A DNA stretch of 64,000 nt, taken from assembly GCA_026982415.1 (NCBI GenBank), contig JALSHE010000108.1, forward strand, positions 1 to 64,000, in the 5' to 3' direction. Positions 19,832-29,137 of this stretch are shown piece by piece; positions within the stretch are counted from its first letter, which is position 1, and each line of letters starts with the position of its first letter. Source of the DNA: Robiginitomaculum sp. (lineage in GTDB: Bacteria; Pseudomonadota; Alphaproteobacteria; Caulobacterales; Maricaulaceae). Made by a program: the position numbers and the translations under genes. The notes beneath the pieces are model-generated. The model was not told the DNA's origin. It made no database searches and saw only the letters and a program-made list of their open reading frames with translations.

Positions 19832-20995
19832 TCACGATAAAGTCAGTAATATTTTCCCGATCAACAAGCCGCCGCCTGTCCCGATAATATAACCGAGCAT
19901 AGCCATAAGCACGCCAATAGGTATAAGCGCACGGGAATAAGCCGCCGCAAGAATAGGTGCCGAAGCAACACCGCCGACATTAGCCAGTGAAGCAACACCG
20001 CACGAAAATAAATCCAGCTTAAACAATTTTGCGGCGATGAGCAAAATTGCGCCGTGTATGAACAGTATCATGAAGCCAGCCAGTATAAACAAGGGCGCTT
20101 GCGTCAGTTCCGCAAAATTTGCCCGTGATGCGATTAAAGCAACAATGCCGTATAAAAGCACATTGCCCAATTCCATTGACCCTGCAACCCCGCCTAATTT
20201 AGTCATGGCACCAAGCGCGCCAAATATAGTGACAATAAGCACCGTCCAAGTTGTTTGCGAAAAGAAATCACTAGCAGGAAAATACCCGGCCAAGAATTGC
20301 GCCAACGCTGATGCTGCCAAGCCAAGCCCGATTAAAAACATCAAACTCCCAGCATCAATTTTTGCATCCGGGTTTTGTGCTTTGGCCTCAATACGCGCAC
20401 TAACCTCATCTATTAATTTGGTGTTGCTCTTTGTCCATTTATTGAATTGCGGTGCCAGCGGCACAAATGCCAATAACAACATCACCCACACCGCATAATC
20501 AATGGAATCAATGAGCAGTGTATAGCCCATGCTGGCATCTGGAATGTTGAGTGCGCCTTGTACCGCAACCATATTGCCTGTACCGCCCATCCAGCTACCG
20601 CTAAGCGCAGCAAATGTCATCCATGCGCTTTCTGGCAGCCAAGTCTTTAGAACCAAGAATGTAATGATTACCCCAATGCCAATACTCACACTTGCCGTAA
20701 AAAACGCCAAAATCATTTTAGGCCCAAGCGCGGCGATCTGCCTTATGTCGCCCTTAAGCAAAAGCAAGAAAATCATCGACGGCAGAAGATTGCCTTTCAC
20801 CGCCTTATAAGTAGCATTTACGCTATCGGTTTTTTCCCAAAACCCAAAGGTTGAGAGCAACATGACCAAGAAATACAGAATAACGATGCCGGGAATATAT
20901 TTGAAAATCCGGTATTTATTCGTACTGTCGAGCAAGCCGATAAGGCCGCTAATGGCAAATAATACTGCAAGATAGGCAAAACCGCTTGTAATCAT
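19832..20995 (-). CDS. DUF819 family integral membrane protein (YjcL-like)
   Basis: Multi-pass protein with SGSWMGGTGNMVAVQGALN and ASLANVGGVASAPILAAAY motifs. Confidence 0.8.
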   Translation of the reverse strand: MITSGFAYLAVLFAISGLIGLLDSTNKYRIFKYIPGIVILYFLVMLLSTFGFWEKTDSVNATYKAVKGNLLPSMIFLLLLKGDIRQIAALGPKMILAFFTASVSIGIGVIITFLVLKTWLPESAWMTFAALSGSWMGGTGNMVAVQGALNIPDASMGYTLLIDSIDYAVWVMLLLAFVPLAPQFNKWTKSNTKLIDEVSARIEAKAQNPDAKIDAGSLMFLIGLGLAASALAQFLAGYFPASDFFSQTTWTVLIVTIFGALGAMTKLGGVAGSMELGNVLLYGIVALIASRANFAELTQAPLFILAGFMILFIHGAILLIAAKLFKLDLFSCGVASLANVGGVASAPILAAAYSRALIPIGVLMAMLGYIIGTGGGLLIGKILLTLS

Positions 20996-21013
20996 AATTC
21001 AATCTTTCTTATG

Positions 21014-22291
21014 TTAAATCCAGTTTGGAACGTCTTCTCTGTCCAGAATATCTTGAATGCTTGGGCGCTTTCTGATCACGGCATATTTATCGCCGCTTAC
21101 CAGAACTTCAGGAACTTGAGGGCGTGTGTTATACTCACTAGACTGCACCGCCCCGTAAGCACCAGCCGAACGGATAGCGACCAAATCCCCTTCTTGCATT
21201 TTGGGCATTTGCCGCATTTTTGTGAACGTATCTCCGGTTTCGCAGACGGGGCCTACAACATCATAGGCAATAATTTCGCTCGTTTCAGATTTTTTACGCA
21301 CAGGTTCTATCACATGGTTAGCGCCGTAAAGAGCGGGGCGAATTAAATCGTTCATAGCGGCGTCTAAAATTAGAAAATTCCGCGCACCACCTGATTTAAT
21401 ATATCGAACCTTCGAGAGCAATATACCTGCATTGCCTGCAATAGCCCGTCCGGGTTCAAAGATAATTTTTAGGTTATGGCCTTTGGTCTTCCGCTTCACC
21501 ATATCTCCGTAATCTGCTGGTAATGGCGGTTTGTCCGTATCTTCATCATAGCAAATGCCTAGCCCGCCGCCGACATCGTAATTTTTAAGGGTGTGCCCAT
21601 CGGCTCGTAGCACTTTTACTAAGTCTAATATCTTATCCATAGCCTTTTCAAAGGGAGCCAGAGTATTGATCTGACTGCCAATATGCATATCAACACCTGT
21701 AACTTCTAGGCTTGGTAATTCGCGAATTTTTGCATAGGCAGTTCTGGCCAATGTTATGTCTATGCCAAATTTGTTCTCCGCATTGCCAGTGGATATTTTC
21801 TCGTGACCTCCGGCATTAACATCGGGATTAATGCGCAGGGCAACAGGTGCCGTCGTGCCCAAGTCTGTGGCCATATCGCTTAGGGCAATCAGCTCTGAAA
21901 CAGATTCGACATTGAACTGGTAAATACCGCCCCCTTGATTGCAAGCGAGTGCCGCCCGCATTTCATCTTTGGATTTACCGACACCTGAAAATACGATTTT
22001 GTCAGGCGCAATACCGGCTCGCAAAGCCCGCTCTAGCTCCCCGCCGCTCACAACATCGGCGCCCGCACCTAATTTTGCCAATAGCGTTAGTATTGCAAGA
22101 TTGGAATTGGCTTTCACAGAATATGCAATCAAATGATCCATACCTGCTGCCGCATTAGTGAATGCGTTAAAGTGTCTGATGAATGTAGCGTTGCTGTAAA
22201 CATATACAGGGGTGCCGACACTTTGAGCAATTTCGGCCAGCGAAACATTTTCCGCCCATAATTGCCCTTGTTTGTATTGAAAGTGGTTCAT
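21014..22291 (-). CDS. lysA: Diaminopimelate decarboxylase
   Basis: PVYVYSNATFIRHF, IAYSVKANSNLAIL, GADVVSGGELERAL, DVGGGLGICYD, EPGRAIAGNAG, GPVCETGD motifs. Confidence 0.93.
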   Translation of the reverse strand: MNHFQYKQGQLWAENVSLAEIAQSVGTPVYVYSNATFIRHFNAFTNAAAGMDHLIAYSVKANSNLAILTLLAKLGAGADVVSGGELERALRAGIAPDKIVFSGVGKSKDEMRAALACNQGGGIYQFNVESVSELIALSDMATDLGTTAPVALRINPDVNAGGHEKISTGNAENKFGIDITLARTAYAKIRELPSLEVTGVDMHIGSQINTLAPFEKAMDKILDLVKVLRADGHTLKNYDVGGGLGICYDEDTDKPPLPADYGDMVKRKTKGHNLKIIFEPGRAIAGNAGILLSKVRYIKSGGARNFLILDAAMNDLIRPALYGANHVIEPVRKKSETSEIIAYDVVGPVCETGDTFTKMRQMPKMQEGDLVAIRSAGAYGAVQSSEYNTRPQVPEVLVSGDKYAVIRKRPSIQDILDREDVPNWI

Positions 22292-22315
22292 AAAAATACT
22301 TTATTCTAAAGCGAA

Positions 22316-23581
22316 CTATTCGTGCGCATATTCTTGTACGGTCTCTAAAACACGGAGCAAATTCCCGCCCCATATTTTGTCTATATCTTCTTGGCTATAG
22401 CCGCGTTTCACCAATTCTTCGGTGACATTCATGGTTTCGGAGGCGTCCATCCAGCCTGGTATTTTACCACCGCCGTCAAAATCAGACGAGATGCCGACAT
22501 AGTCCACACCAACCGTTTTCACCACATGGTCGATATGGTCCACGAGGTCGGATATATTGGCAGGCGGCGATAACTTGCTGACATCCTTCATTTTGAAATC
22601 GTACAGGTCTTCGGTTTTTGCATCCATAGATAAAAATGCCATATCGTCTTCTAGTCCCATTTCTTTTCTCACCTTGTCCTTAAAGGCTTGTTGCGCGGGT
22701 GTGAGGTCTTTCAGATACGGGCCGTAAGCAACTATTTGAATAACGCCGCCCGTTTTTGCTAAGGCGCGTAACTGCTCGTCGTCTAAATTTCTAACATTAT
22801 CCGACACAGCCCGCGCACCAGAATGAGAGGCAATAACAGGCGTTTTGGAAAGCGCCACAGCCTGCATCATTGTGTTTTTACTTGCATGGGAGACATCGAC
22901 AATAATGCCAGCCTTATTCATTGTTGTTATTAATTCTCTGCCGAGTGGGGAAAGTCCCCCGTGCAAGCTGAGTTTCTCGCCCTTGTTATAGCTTGGGTTT
23001 GAGCTGTCGCCAAATTGGTTATGACCAACATGGGTGATACCTATATAGCGCACACCACGTTTGAACCACATGCTTACATCATCAACGGAATTGCCTAGAG
23101 GGTAAGCGTTTTCCAGTCCGATTAAGGCTATGCGTTTATCCGTGTTGTGAATTCGCCTTGTGTCATCAGCGCTAAGGGCTAACTCGATTTTATCTGCATG
23201 TTTCTCAGTGAGGCGCTTTATGGCGTTGTACCGGGTCTCAGCAATGTCAGCAGCCTTTGCGATACCTTCACTTGTATCATCGCCTTGGGGGGAAAAAACG
23301 ATTAAGAAAGCACCGTCCATACCGCCAGCTTTCATTTTTTCCAAGTCCGCACGGGTTTTGCCACTTGACCAAGGATCCATATCGTCTGCGATCAAATCTA
23401 GTTCAAGGTCAATATGACTATCCAAGACAAGAGCGTTTTCATGTATGGCTTTAACATTGATAGTAGGATTAGTCGCAGTGTTGGTTTTTGCTTGAGAACA
23501 TCCGGTTAGGATTATCGCCATGACTGAAAAAAGGCTTATGTTCTTAAAAAGACTGTTTTTTTTGAGGTAATTTACAGGCAC
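22316..23581 (-). CDS. Membrane dipeptidase (peptidase M19), lipoprotein
   Basis: LDSHIDLELD, IGITHVGHNQFGDSSN, GIIVDVSHASKNTM, PVIASHSGARAVSDNVRNLDDEQL, VGISSDFDGGG. Confidence 0.92.
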   Translation of the reverse strand: MPVNYLKKNSLFKNISLFSVMAIILTGCSQAKTNTATNPTINVKAIHENALVLDSHIDLELDLIADDMDPWSSGKTRADLEKMKAGGMDGAFLIVFSPQGDDTSEGIAKAADIAETRYNAIKRLTEKHADKIELALSADDTRRIHNTDKRIALIGLENAYPLGNSVDDVSMWFKRGVRYIGITHVGHNQFGDSSNPSYNKGEKLSLHGGLSPLGRELITTMNKAGIIVDVSHASKNTMMQAVALSKTPVIASHSGARAVSDNVRNLDDEQLRALAKTGGVIQIVAYGPYLKDLTPAQQAFKDKVRKEMGLEDDMAFLSMDAKTEDLYDFKMKDVSKLSPPANISDLVDHIDHVVKTVGVDYVGISSDFDGGGKIPGWMDASETMNVTEELVKRGYSQEDIDKIWGGNLLRVLETVQEYAHE

Positions 23582-23643
23582 GATATGTCTCCATAGTTTT
23601 TGATTAATATTGTACTACACTAAGATCTGTCACTAGGGTATTT

Positions 23644-24849
23644 TCAATTTGGGTATAGCAGATAAAGTTTACGGCGTTGTTTGAATGCATCTAGGCCTGT
23701 TTTCCAACTCATGCGTATCATCTCGGCACTTTGCCCCGTTTCCACTTGCTGGCGGAATTTAGCCGTACCCATAAGTTTATCCAGCCACGCGGGTCGGGTA
23801 AGAAATGGCGCGCCTAAATTTTCATTTAGCTTATTGGCGCGTCCATACCAGTCTATAAATAATTCAATGTTCAAACCCGATATTTGGCTTTGGCGAAGGT
23901 CACTTCCGTATAGTTTTTGGCCATTTAATTTGGGATTAAAGGCGGCGCCCGGCTTTGGCTCTGGTGTGAAAGTAAAGTCACCATATTCAGGGTGAATGCC
24001 GCCGAGGACTTGGAACGGAAAGTCAGTTCCCCTGCCTACACTAATATTGGTCGCCTCGAACAAGGCGAGAGATGGGTAGAGCGCAATAGCTTGTTGGTTA
24101 GGTAGATTAGGTGATGGTTTTATGGGCAAAATATATTCTGTGGTATGTGTGTAGTTTTTAACGGGGATAACCGTCAAATCACATGTCTGCTTGTTGGTGA
24201 GCCAGCCCTCTCCATTGATCATTTTAGCCAATTCCCCAAGGGTCATACCGTGGAGCAAGGGTATAGCATGCATGCCGACAAAGCTTTGAAACTCGGGTTC
24301 AAGTATAGGTCCGTCTATATGAAACCCGTTTGGATTGGGTCTATCCAGAACCAAAAGGGGGACATTATTTTGCGCGCAACTCTCCATAATATAGTGTAGC
24401 GAGCTTAGATAAGTATAAAACCGGACACCAACATCTTGCAGATCAAATACCAATATATCCAAATCCTGCACATCTTGCCTGGTTGGTGTTTTCTTGTTGC
24501 CGTAGATTGAAATAATCGGAAGGCCGCTGGATTTATCGCGGCTATTGTCAATAATTGCGCCAGCATCTTGGGTGCCGCGAATGCCGTGTTCCACAGCAAA
24601 TAGTTTGGTTATATTTATGCGCTCTGCTTGCAGAGCATCAATCAAATGTAATTCGCCAACCCGTGAACTTTGATTAACAATGAGGCCAACACGTTTTCCA
24701 GCAAGAGTGCTTTTCACCAAACCTATTTGCTCTGCGCCTGGGATAATAATATTAGATGGCAACATAGAGCAAGCGAGTATCGCGAACAGGCTAATTGCTG
24801 AAACTAACCAGAACAAGATTTTTTGGTGTCCCAACATTTTATCTTTCAT
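23644..24849 (-). CDS. DUF1343 / NamZ-type exo-beta-N-acetylmuramidase, second divergent copy
   Basis: GLIVNQSSRVGELHLIDAL, LFAVEHGIRGTQDAGAII, VFDLQDVGVRFYTYLSSL, VLDRPNPNGF; signal peptide. Confidence 0.88.
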   Translation of the reverse strand: MKDKMLGHQKILFWLVSAISLFAILACSMLPSNIIIPGAEQIGLVKSTLAGKRVGLIVNQSSRVGELHLIDALQAERINITKLFAVEHGIRGTQDAGAIIDNSRDKSSGLPIISIYGNKKTPTRQDVQDLDILVFDLQDVGVRFYTYLSSLHYIMESCAQNNVPLLVLDRPNPNGFHIDGPILEPEFQSFVGMHAIPLLHGMTLGELAKMINGEGWLTNKQTCDLTVIPVKNYTHTTEYILPIKPSPNLPNQQAIALYPSLALFEATNISVGRGTDFPFQVLGGIHPEYGDFTFTPEPKPGAAFNPKLNGQKLYGSDLRQSQISGLNIELFIDWYGRANKLNENLGAPFLTRPAWLDKLMGTAKFRQQVETGQSAEMIRMSWKTGLDAFKQRRKLYLLYPN

Positions 24850-25802
24850 TACCCTTCAGGCGCAATAACCAGCAATGCGTCCAAGCTTTTTGGGCGGTAT
24901 TTTTCAACCAAAGCAAACAGTATTGCCGTAGTCTCCAAGGAGGGTTCACCTGTTATTTCCGATGGTCTGAAATGTAGTTGGAAGGCGCTTATGGCGGCAC
25001 GAGTTTGGGCGTCAAAAACTCCGGTTGCCTCTATTTTGTAGCCGTAAGTCCCCAGTGCTTTTTGAACATTGATGAGTGGCATTGGTTGTACTGTGAATTG
25101 TTGCCAATATTTGACGACGGTCGCATCGTCAAACCATGCACCAATACCTAATTGATATAGGCGCTCCCACGGGAAACGCGGGCCGGGATCGACTTTTCGG
25201 CTTGGCGCGATGTCTGAATGTCCGACGATGTTGGTGGGGCCGACTCTTGGGTGTCTTTCTTGAATTTCGCGCAAAAGATCTATCAGTACAAGCATCTGGG
25301 TTTCAGGGAAATCAGGGTAAAAACAAAGCCGTTTAGGTGGTTTTATGCCGATTGGAGTAGGTTCAGGCTTCTTACAATAGGTCTGATTAACAACCTCTAT
25401 GCCTATGGAATGATCATTTAGGGCGCTTTTCCCTGCCCAATAACTCCGCCCTGCATGCCATGCTCGTTCCGTTTCTGGTACAAGCTCATAAACCTCCACA
25501 TGATCCTTTGTATAGCTTTCGTCGCTGGGGTCGGGCACCAAATAATGCGAACTGACCGGATTTGACGAATCTTTGGTTAGGATGTTTACTGAATCTTCGA
25601 AATTCGCTGATGTATGGTGGATAACGATTATACTGACACGGCTGTTAAAATTTACTGATGGTAATTGGGTGCTTGTCCCCACCGTGCTACAAGCAGTCAA
25701 GCCAAATAGCCCGGCGAGACAGGCTATACCTTGGAATTTTCGAATCGCTTTGCGAGCGGTTGATATGTGTTGCATTTTTATGCCCTGACCTGCCTTTTTC
25801 AT
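24849..25802 (-). CDS. N-acetylmuramoyl-L-alanine amidase (Amidase_2, AmiD-like) with peptidoglycan-binding domain, lipoprotein
   Basis: VIHHTSANFEDSV, SSHYLVPD, ERAWHAGRSYWAGKSALNDHSIGIEVVN, GHSDIAPSRKVDPGPRFPWERL; C-terminal PG_binding_1-like repeat. Confidence 0.92.
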   Translation of the reverse strand: MKKAGQGIKMQHISTARKAIRKFQGIACLAGLFGLTACSTVGTSTQLPSVNFNSRVSIIVIHHTSANFEDSVNILTKDSSNPVSSHYLVPDPSDESYTKDHVEVYELVPETERAWHAGRSYWAGKSALNDHSIGIEVVNQTYCKKPEPTPIGIKPPKRLCFYPDFPETQMLVLIDLLREIQERHPRVGPTNIVGHSDIAPSRKVDPGPRFPWERLYQLGIGAWFDDATVVKYWQQFTVQPMPLINVQKALGTYGYKIEATGVFDAQTRAAISAFQLHFRPSEITGEPSLETTAILFALVEKYRPKSLDALLVIAPEG

Positions 25803-25880
25803 TCATTTTATTAGGTTATTAGTGGAATACCTAGCAAGCTACACAGATTTAACAAGAGAATATTCGCAAAACCATCGCAT

Positions 25881-25898
25881 TGGTATTAAAGTGGTATT
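25881..25898. promoter_or_regulatory. Direct-repeat operator TGGTATT-AAAG-TGGTATT between the amidase operon and the TonB receptor
   Basis: Exact direct repeat of TGGTATT with 4-bp spacing in the divergent promoter region; same architecture at 31615..31632. Confidence 0.7.
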
Positions 25899-26058
25899 GC
25901 TTAAACCGGCTGTATATGTGACCTTTTTACAATACTACCGCAAAAGCACTACAAAGGATTTAAATTGGTATTTGACATCATGATAATATTTGCGGTATGC
26001 AAAAACAACCAAACATTAAGCCGTATTAATGCGGCGTAAACGCTAGAGGGGGTACGTC

Positions 26059-29000
26059 ATGACCAACAAACACATAACATCCAATAAAATCCGTCCCATT
26101 ACATCACGGGCTGGCTTGAAAGCAGTGCTGCTAGGCACGGCCATGGCCATTAGTATTGCTATGGTAAGCACGCCAGCTATGGCTCAACAGGCCGGCACCG
26201 TGAATGGCCATGTAACGAGTGGCGACGGCACGGCACTTTCGGGCGTAACTGTTGAGGCTAGAAGTTCCGTATTACCGGGCGTAAGAACAGCAACGTCATC
26301 GGCAAATGGTCGCTATCAACTCCCTTTACTACCGCCGGGGGCATATGAGCTAACATTTAGAAACCCGGACGGTACTGTTCTACAGCGCAATGCGTTAGTT
26401 CTATTGCAACAAAAAATCAAAGTCGACGTGGCATTTGGTGCCGCAAGAGATGAGGTGGTAGTGGTTGCCCAAAGGATTAACGTGGATTCAGGAATAGCGT
26501 CTTTGAAAAACACACTAGGCTCAGACATTGTTCAAGGCATTCCCATTGGACAAGAGTATCGCGACTTACAAAAATTGATACCTGGCGTTCAATATAGCGA
26601 AGATAATGTTCGCGGGCCAAGTGCGGGTGGTAGTGGTCAGGACAATAACTACCAATTTGACGGCGTAGATGTGTCGCTTCCTTTATTCGGAACACTATCA
26701 GCTGAGCCCTCCACTCATGATATTGATCAGGTTTCTATCGTTCGCGGCGGCGCAACAGCCATAGGGTTTAACCGTTCAGGTGGTTTCTTGATCAATACCA
26801 TCAGTAAACGCGGTACTAATGAGTATAAAGGAGAAATAAGCTATACGGTAGAAACGCCAAAGCTAACTTCCGCCCGCAAAGATGCTATCGCCCTTGTGGA
26901 TTTTGAAGAAAACAGGCGTTGGATTACTGCAAATCTCGGTGGCCCCATTATTAAAGACAAACTGTTTTTATACGGTTCTTATTTCCGCCCGACGATAACA
27001 CGAGAAAACGCAAGTAATGCTTACGGTGTTGTTCCTGATTTCAAAAGCGAACGCAATGAATATTTTGGTAAAGTTACTTTTGCGCCATTTGACGGTGTAT
27101 TACTTGATGCCAGCTACCGAACTTCCGACCGAACAGGTACAACAGAAAACGTTGGCGGCTTCGCGGCAGCATCTACCGCGACTTCCAGTACAGCGTCGCA
27201 AGACATCATCATTGCTGAGGGTTCGTGGGTAATTAATGATAAAAGTTCATTGAATTTCAAGTTTACAGACTTTCTAAGTAAATCCACTTCGCGTCCAGAT
27301 ACTATTTTCAGTATACCAGTCACATTCGGTGGCGCACTCCCTATTGCTACCATTGATCAGTTAGGGCGGTTTTCTGTGCCACAACCTCTTACAGCTACGC
27401 CTCCCGACGTTCTCACAGCTGACCAGATAGCGTTTAACACATTTGTCCAACCTTTTATTGATCAATACGGTTTTTCTGAAAATGGTGTTCAAACTGGCGG
27501 CGGTGTTGTTGGTGGTGCTAATCAATTTAACAGGCAGGATTTTAACCGTACTTCCTTCGAAATTGGCTATGACCGCACTATCAATGCCGGTGACACAACA
27601 CACGATATACATATTGGCTACCAATATCAGGAAATTGGTGAAGACCTTGAGCGCACCTCGAATGGGTTTGGACGCATTTCTGTGCTCGGCGGACGTAGTT
27701 TTGCCGATGATGGAATCACACCTGTATTTTTTGAAGCTCGCGTGTTCCAAACGGGTATTGTCGATGGTAATGGCTCCACAATCGTTCCGCGTTCAATAAT
27801 CTCAAGCTCCAAACTACAAAGTTTTGAAATTAATGACACCATTGAAAATGGGGATTGGACGTTTAATCTCGGCTTGTTAATTAGTAATGATGTCTTGTTT
27901 GGCCAAGGCCTGCGGGAAAATGCCAATAACATTTCAGGTTTTGAACTGGCGCCCGGGAATAAATACAAAATGTATGAAGTCGATTGGGTTGACATGATCC
28001 AGCCGCGTTTCGGTGTCAACTGGGACTATTCAGACAGCGGCTCTCTGTATGCCAATTTTGCGCGCTATACGCCCTCCGCTTCTTCTTTAGCGCGCGCCGC
28101 GTCATGGGACAGGAATTTATCACGCGAACTCAGGCTGCGTTATGATGCCGCTGGTAACTTTATTGAAAGCTCTGCCGTGCGGTCTTCTTCCGGTAAATTT
28201 TTCCAAGCTGGTTTGAAACCTCGACAAATCAAGGAATATCTTGTTGGTTGGAACAAGCAGGTTAACGATAAATTAGAAGTTCGCCTTCACGCACGTCACC
28301 GCGCCGGTTCGAATTTCTGGGAAGATACCAACAATAATGCGCGTACAAGATTTAATGCACCGGCAGAAATTGCTGCTTTGGGCGACTATATACCTAACTT
28401 AGCGGCTGTCCGTGCCGAAATTGGCGGGTCGTCTTACGTGATCGCTCAGCTCGATACGGCTCATACAGAATATTATGAAGCGGCAATTGAAGCAGATTAC
28501 ACTGGCGACAATTTTTATCTGTCTGGCTCCTATGTCTGGTCAAGTTATACTGGTAATTTTGACCAGGATAATACGACTACAGCCAATGATGCTAACAGTT
28601 TTATCGGATCATCATTTATAGCCGATGGCGCAGGACGTCAGCTTTGGGACAATAGAGAGGGTAAATTGCGGGGAGATAGACCTCATCAACTGAAAGTCTA
28701 TGGTTACTACAATTTACCTTGGAATGGCAGTGTTGGAGCATTTGCCAACTATCAATCTGGACAACCTTGGGAAGCTTGGGATGTAGAGGTATATCGTGCT
28801 TTGACAGGTAGTAGCAGTGACACAAGTCGTTTTGCTGAAGCTGCCGGGTCACGTAGAACCAAAGGTCATTTTCAACTTGATGTGAGCTATGCCCAAGAAC
28901 TAGAAGTCTTGGACGGTTATAGCATCGAGCTACGTGCAGATTTATTTAATGTGTTGAATAGCCAAACTGGCTATAACATACAAAACAAAGTCAACAGCGC

Positions 29001-29070
29001 TGGTTTTGGTGACCCACGAACATTGTACAACCCGCGTCGTTTGCAATTATCAGCTAAGGCAAAGTTTTAA
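26059..29070 (+). CDS. TonB-dependent receptor with carboxypeptidase-regulatory-like N-terminal domain (Oar-like)
   Basis: Signal peptide (STPAMAQQ), CarboxypepD_reg-like NGHVTSGDGTALSGVTVEAR...NGRYQLPLLPPGAYELTF, plug and beta-barrel region, C-terminal LQLSAKAKF. Confidence 0.9.
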   Translation: MTNKHITSNKIRPITSRAGLKAVLLGTAMAISIAMVSTPAMAQQAGTVNGHVTSGDGTALSGVTVEARSSVLPGVRTATSSANGRYQLPLLPPGAYELTFRNPDGTVLQRNALVLLQQKIKVDVAFGAARDEVVVVAQRINVDSGIASLKNTLGSDIVQGIPIGQEYRDLQKLIPGVQYSEDNVRGPSAGGSGQDNNYQFDGVDVSLPLFGTLSAEPSTHDIDQVSIVRGGATAIGFNRSGGFLINTISKRGTNEYKGEISYTVETPKLTSARKDAIALVDFEENRRWITANLGGPIIKDKLFLYGSYFRPTITRENASNAYGVVPDFKSERNEYFGKVTFAPFDGVLLDASYRTSDRTGTTENVGGFAAASTATSSTASQDIIIAEGSWVINDKSSLNFKFTDFLSKSTSRPDTIFSIPVTFGGALPIATIDQLGRFSVPQPLTATPPDVLTADQIAFNTFVQPFIDQYGFSENGVQTGGGVVGGANQFNRQDFNRTSFEIGYDRTINAGDTTHDIHIGYQYQEIGEDLERTSNGFGRISVLGGRSFADDGITPVFFEARVFQTGIVDGNGSTIVPRSIISSSKLQSFEINDTIENGDWTFNLGLLISNDVLFGQGLRENANNISGFELAPGNKYKMYEVDWVDMIQPRFGVNWDYSDSGSLYANFARYTPSASSLARAASWDRNLSRELRLRYDAAGNFIESSAVRSSSGKFFQAGLKPRQIKEYLVGWNKQVNDKLEVRLHARHRAGSNFWEDTNNNARTRFNAPAEIAALGDYIPNLAAVRAEIGGSSYVIAQLDTAHTEYYEAAIEADYTGDNFYLSGSYVWSSYTGNFDQDNTTTANDANSFIGSSFIADGAGRQLWDNREGKLRGDRPHQLKVYGYYNLPWNGSVGAFANYQSGQPWEAWDVEVYRALTGSSSDTSRFAEAAGSRRTKGHFQLDVSYAQELEVLDGYSIELRADLFNVLNSQTGYNIQNKVNSAGFGDPRTLYNPRRLQLSAKAKF

Positions 29071-29094
29071 TAAGTCTCTAATGTAGAATTTAGA

Positions 29095-29126
29095 AAAATA
29101 CCCGCTCCTCTTGGGGCGGGTATTTT
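29095..29126. terminator. Bidirectional Rho-independent terminator AAAATACCCGC-tcctcttggg-GCGGGTATTTT
   Basis: Perfect 11-bp stem with A/T-run flanks between convergent genes. Confidence 0.88.
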
Positions 29127-29137
29127 CATGCTCTGCC

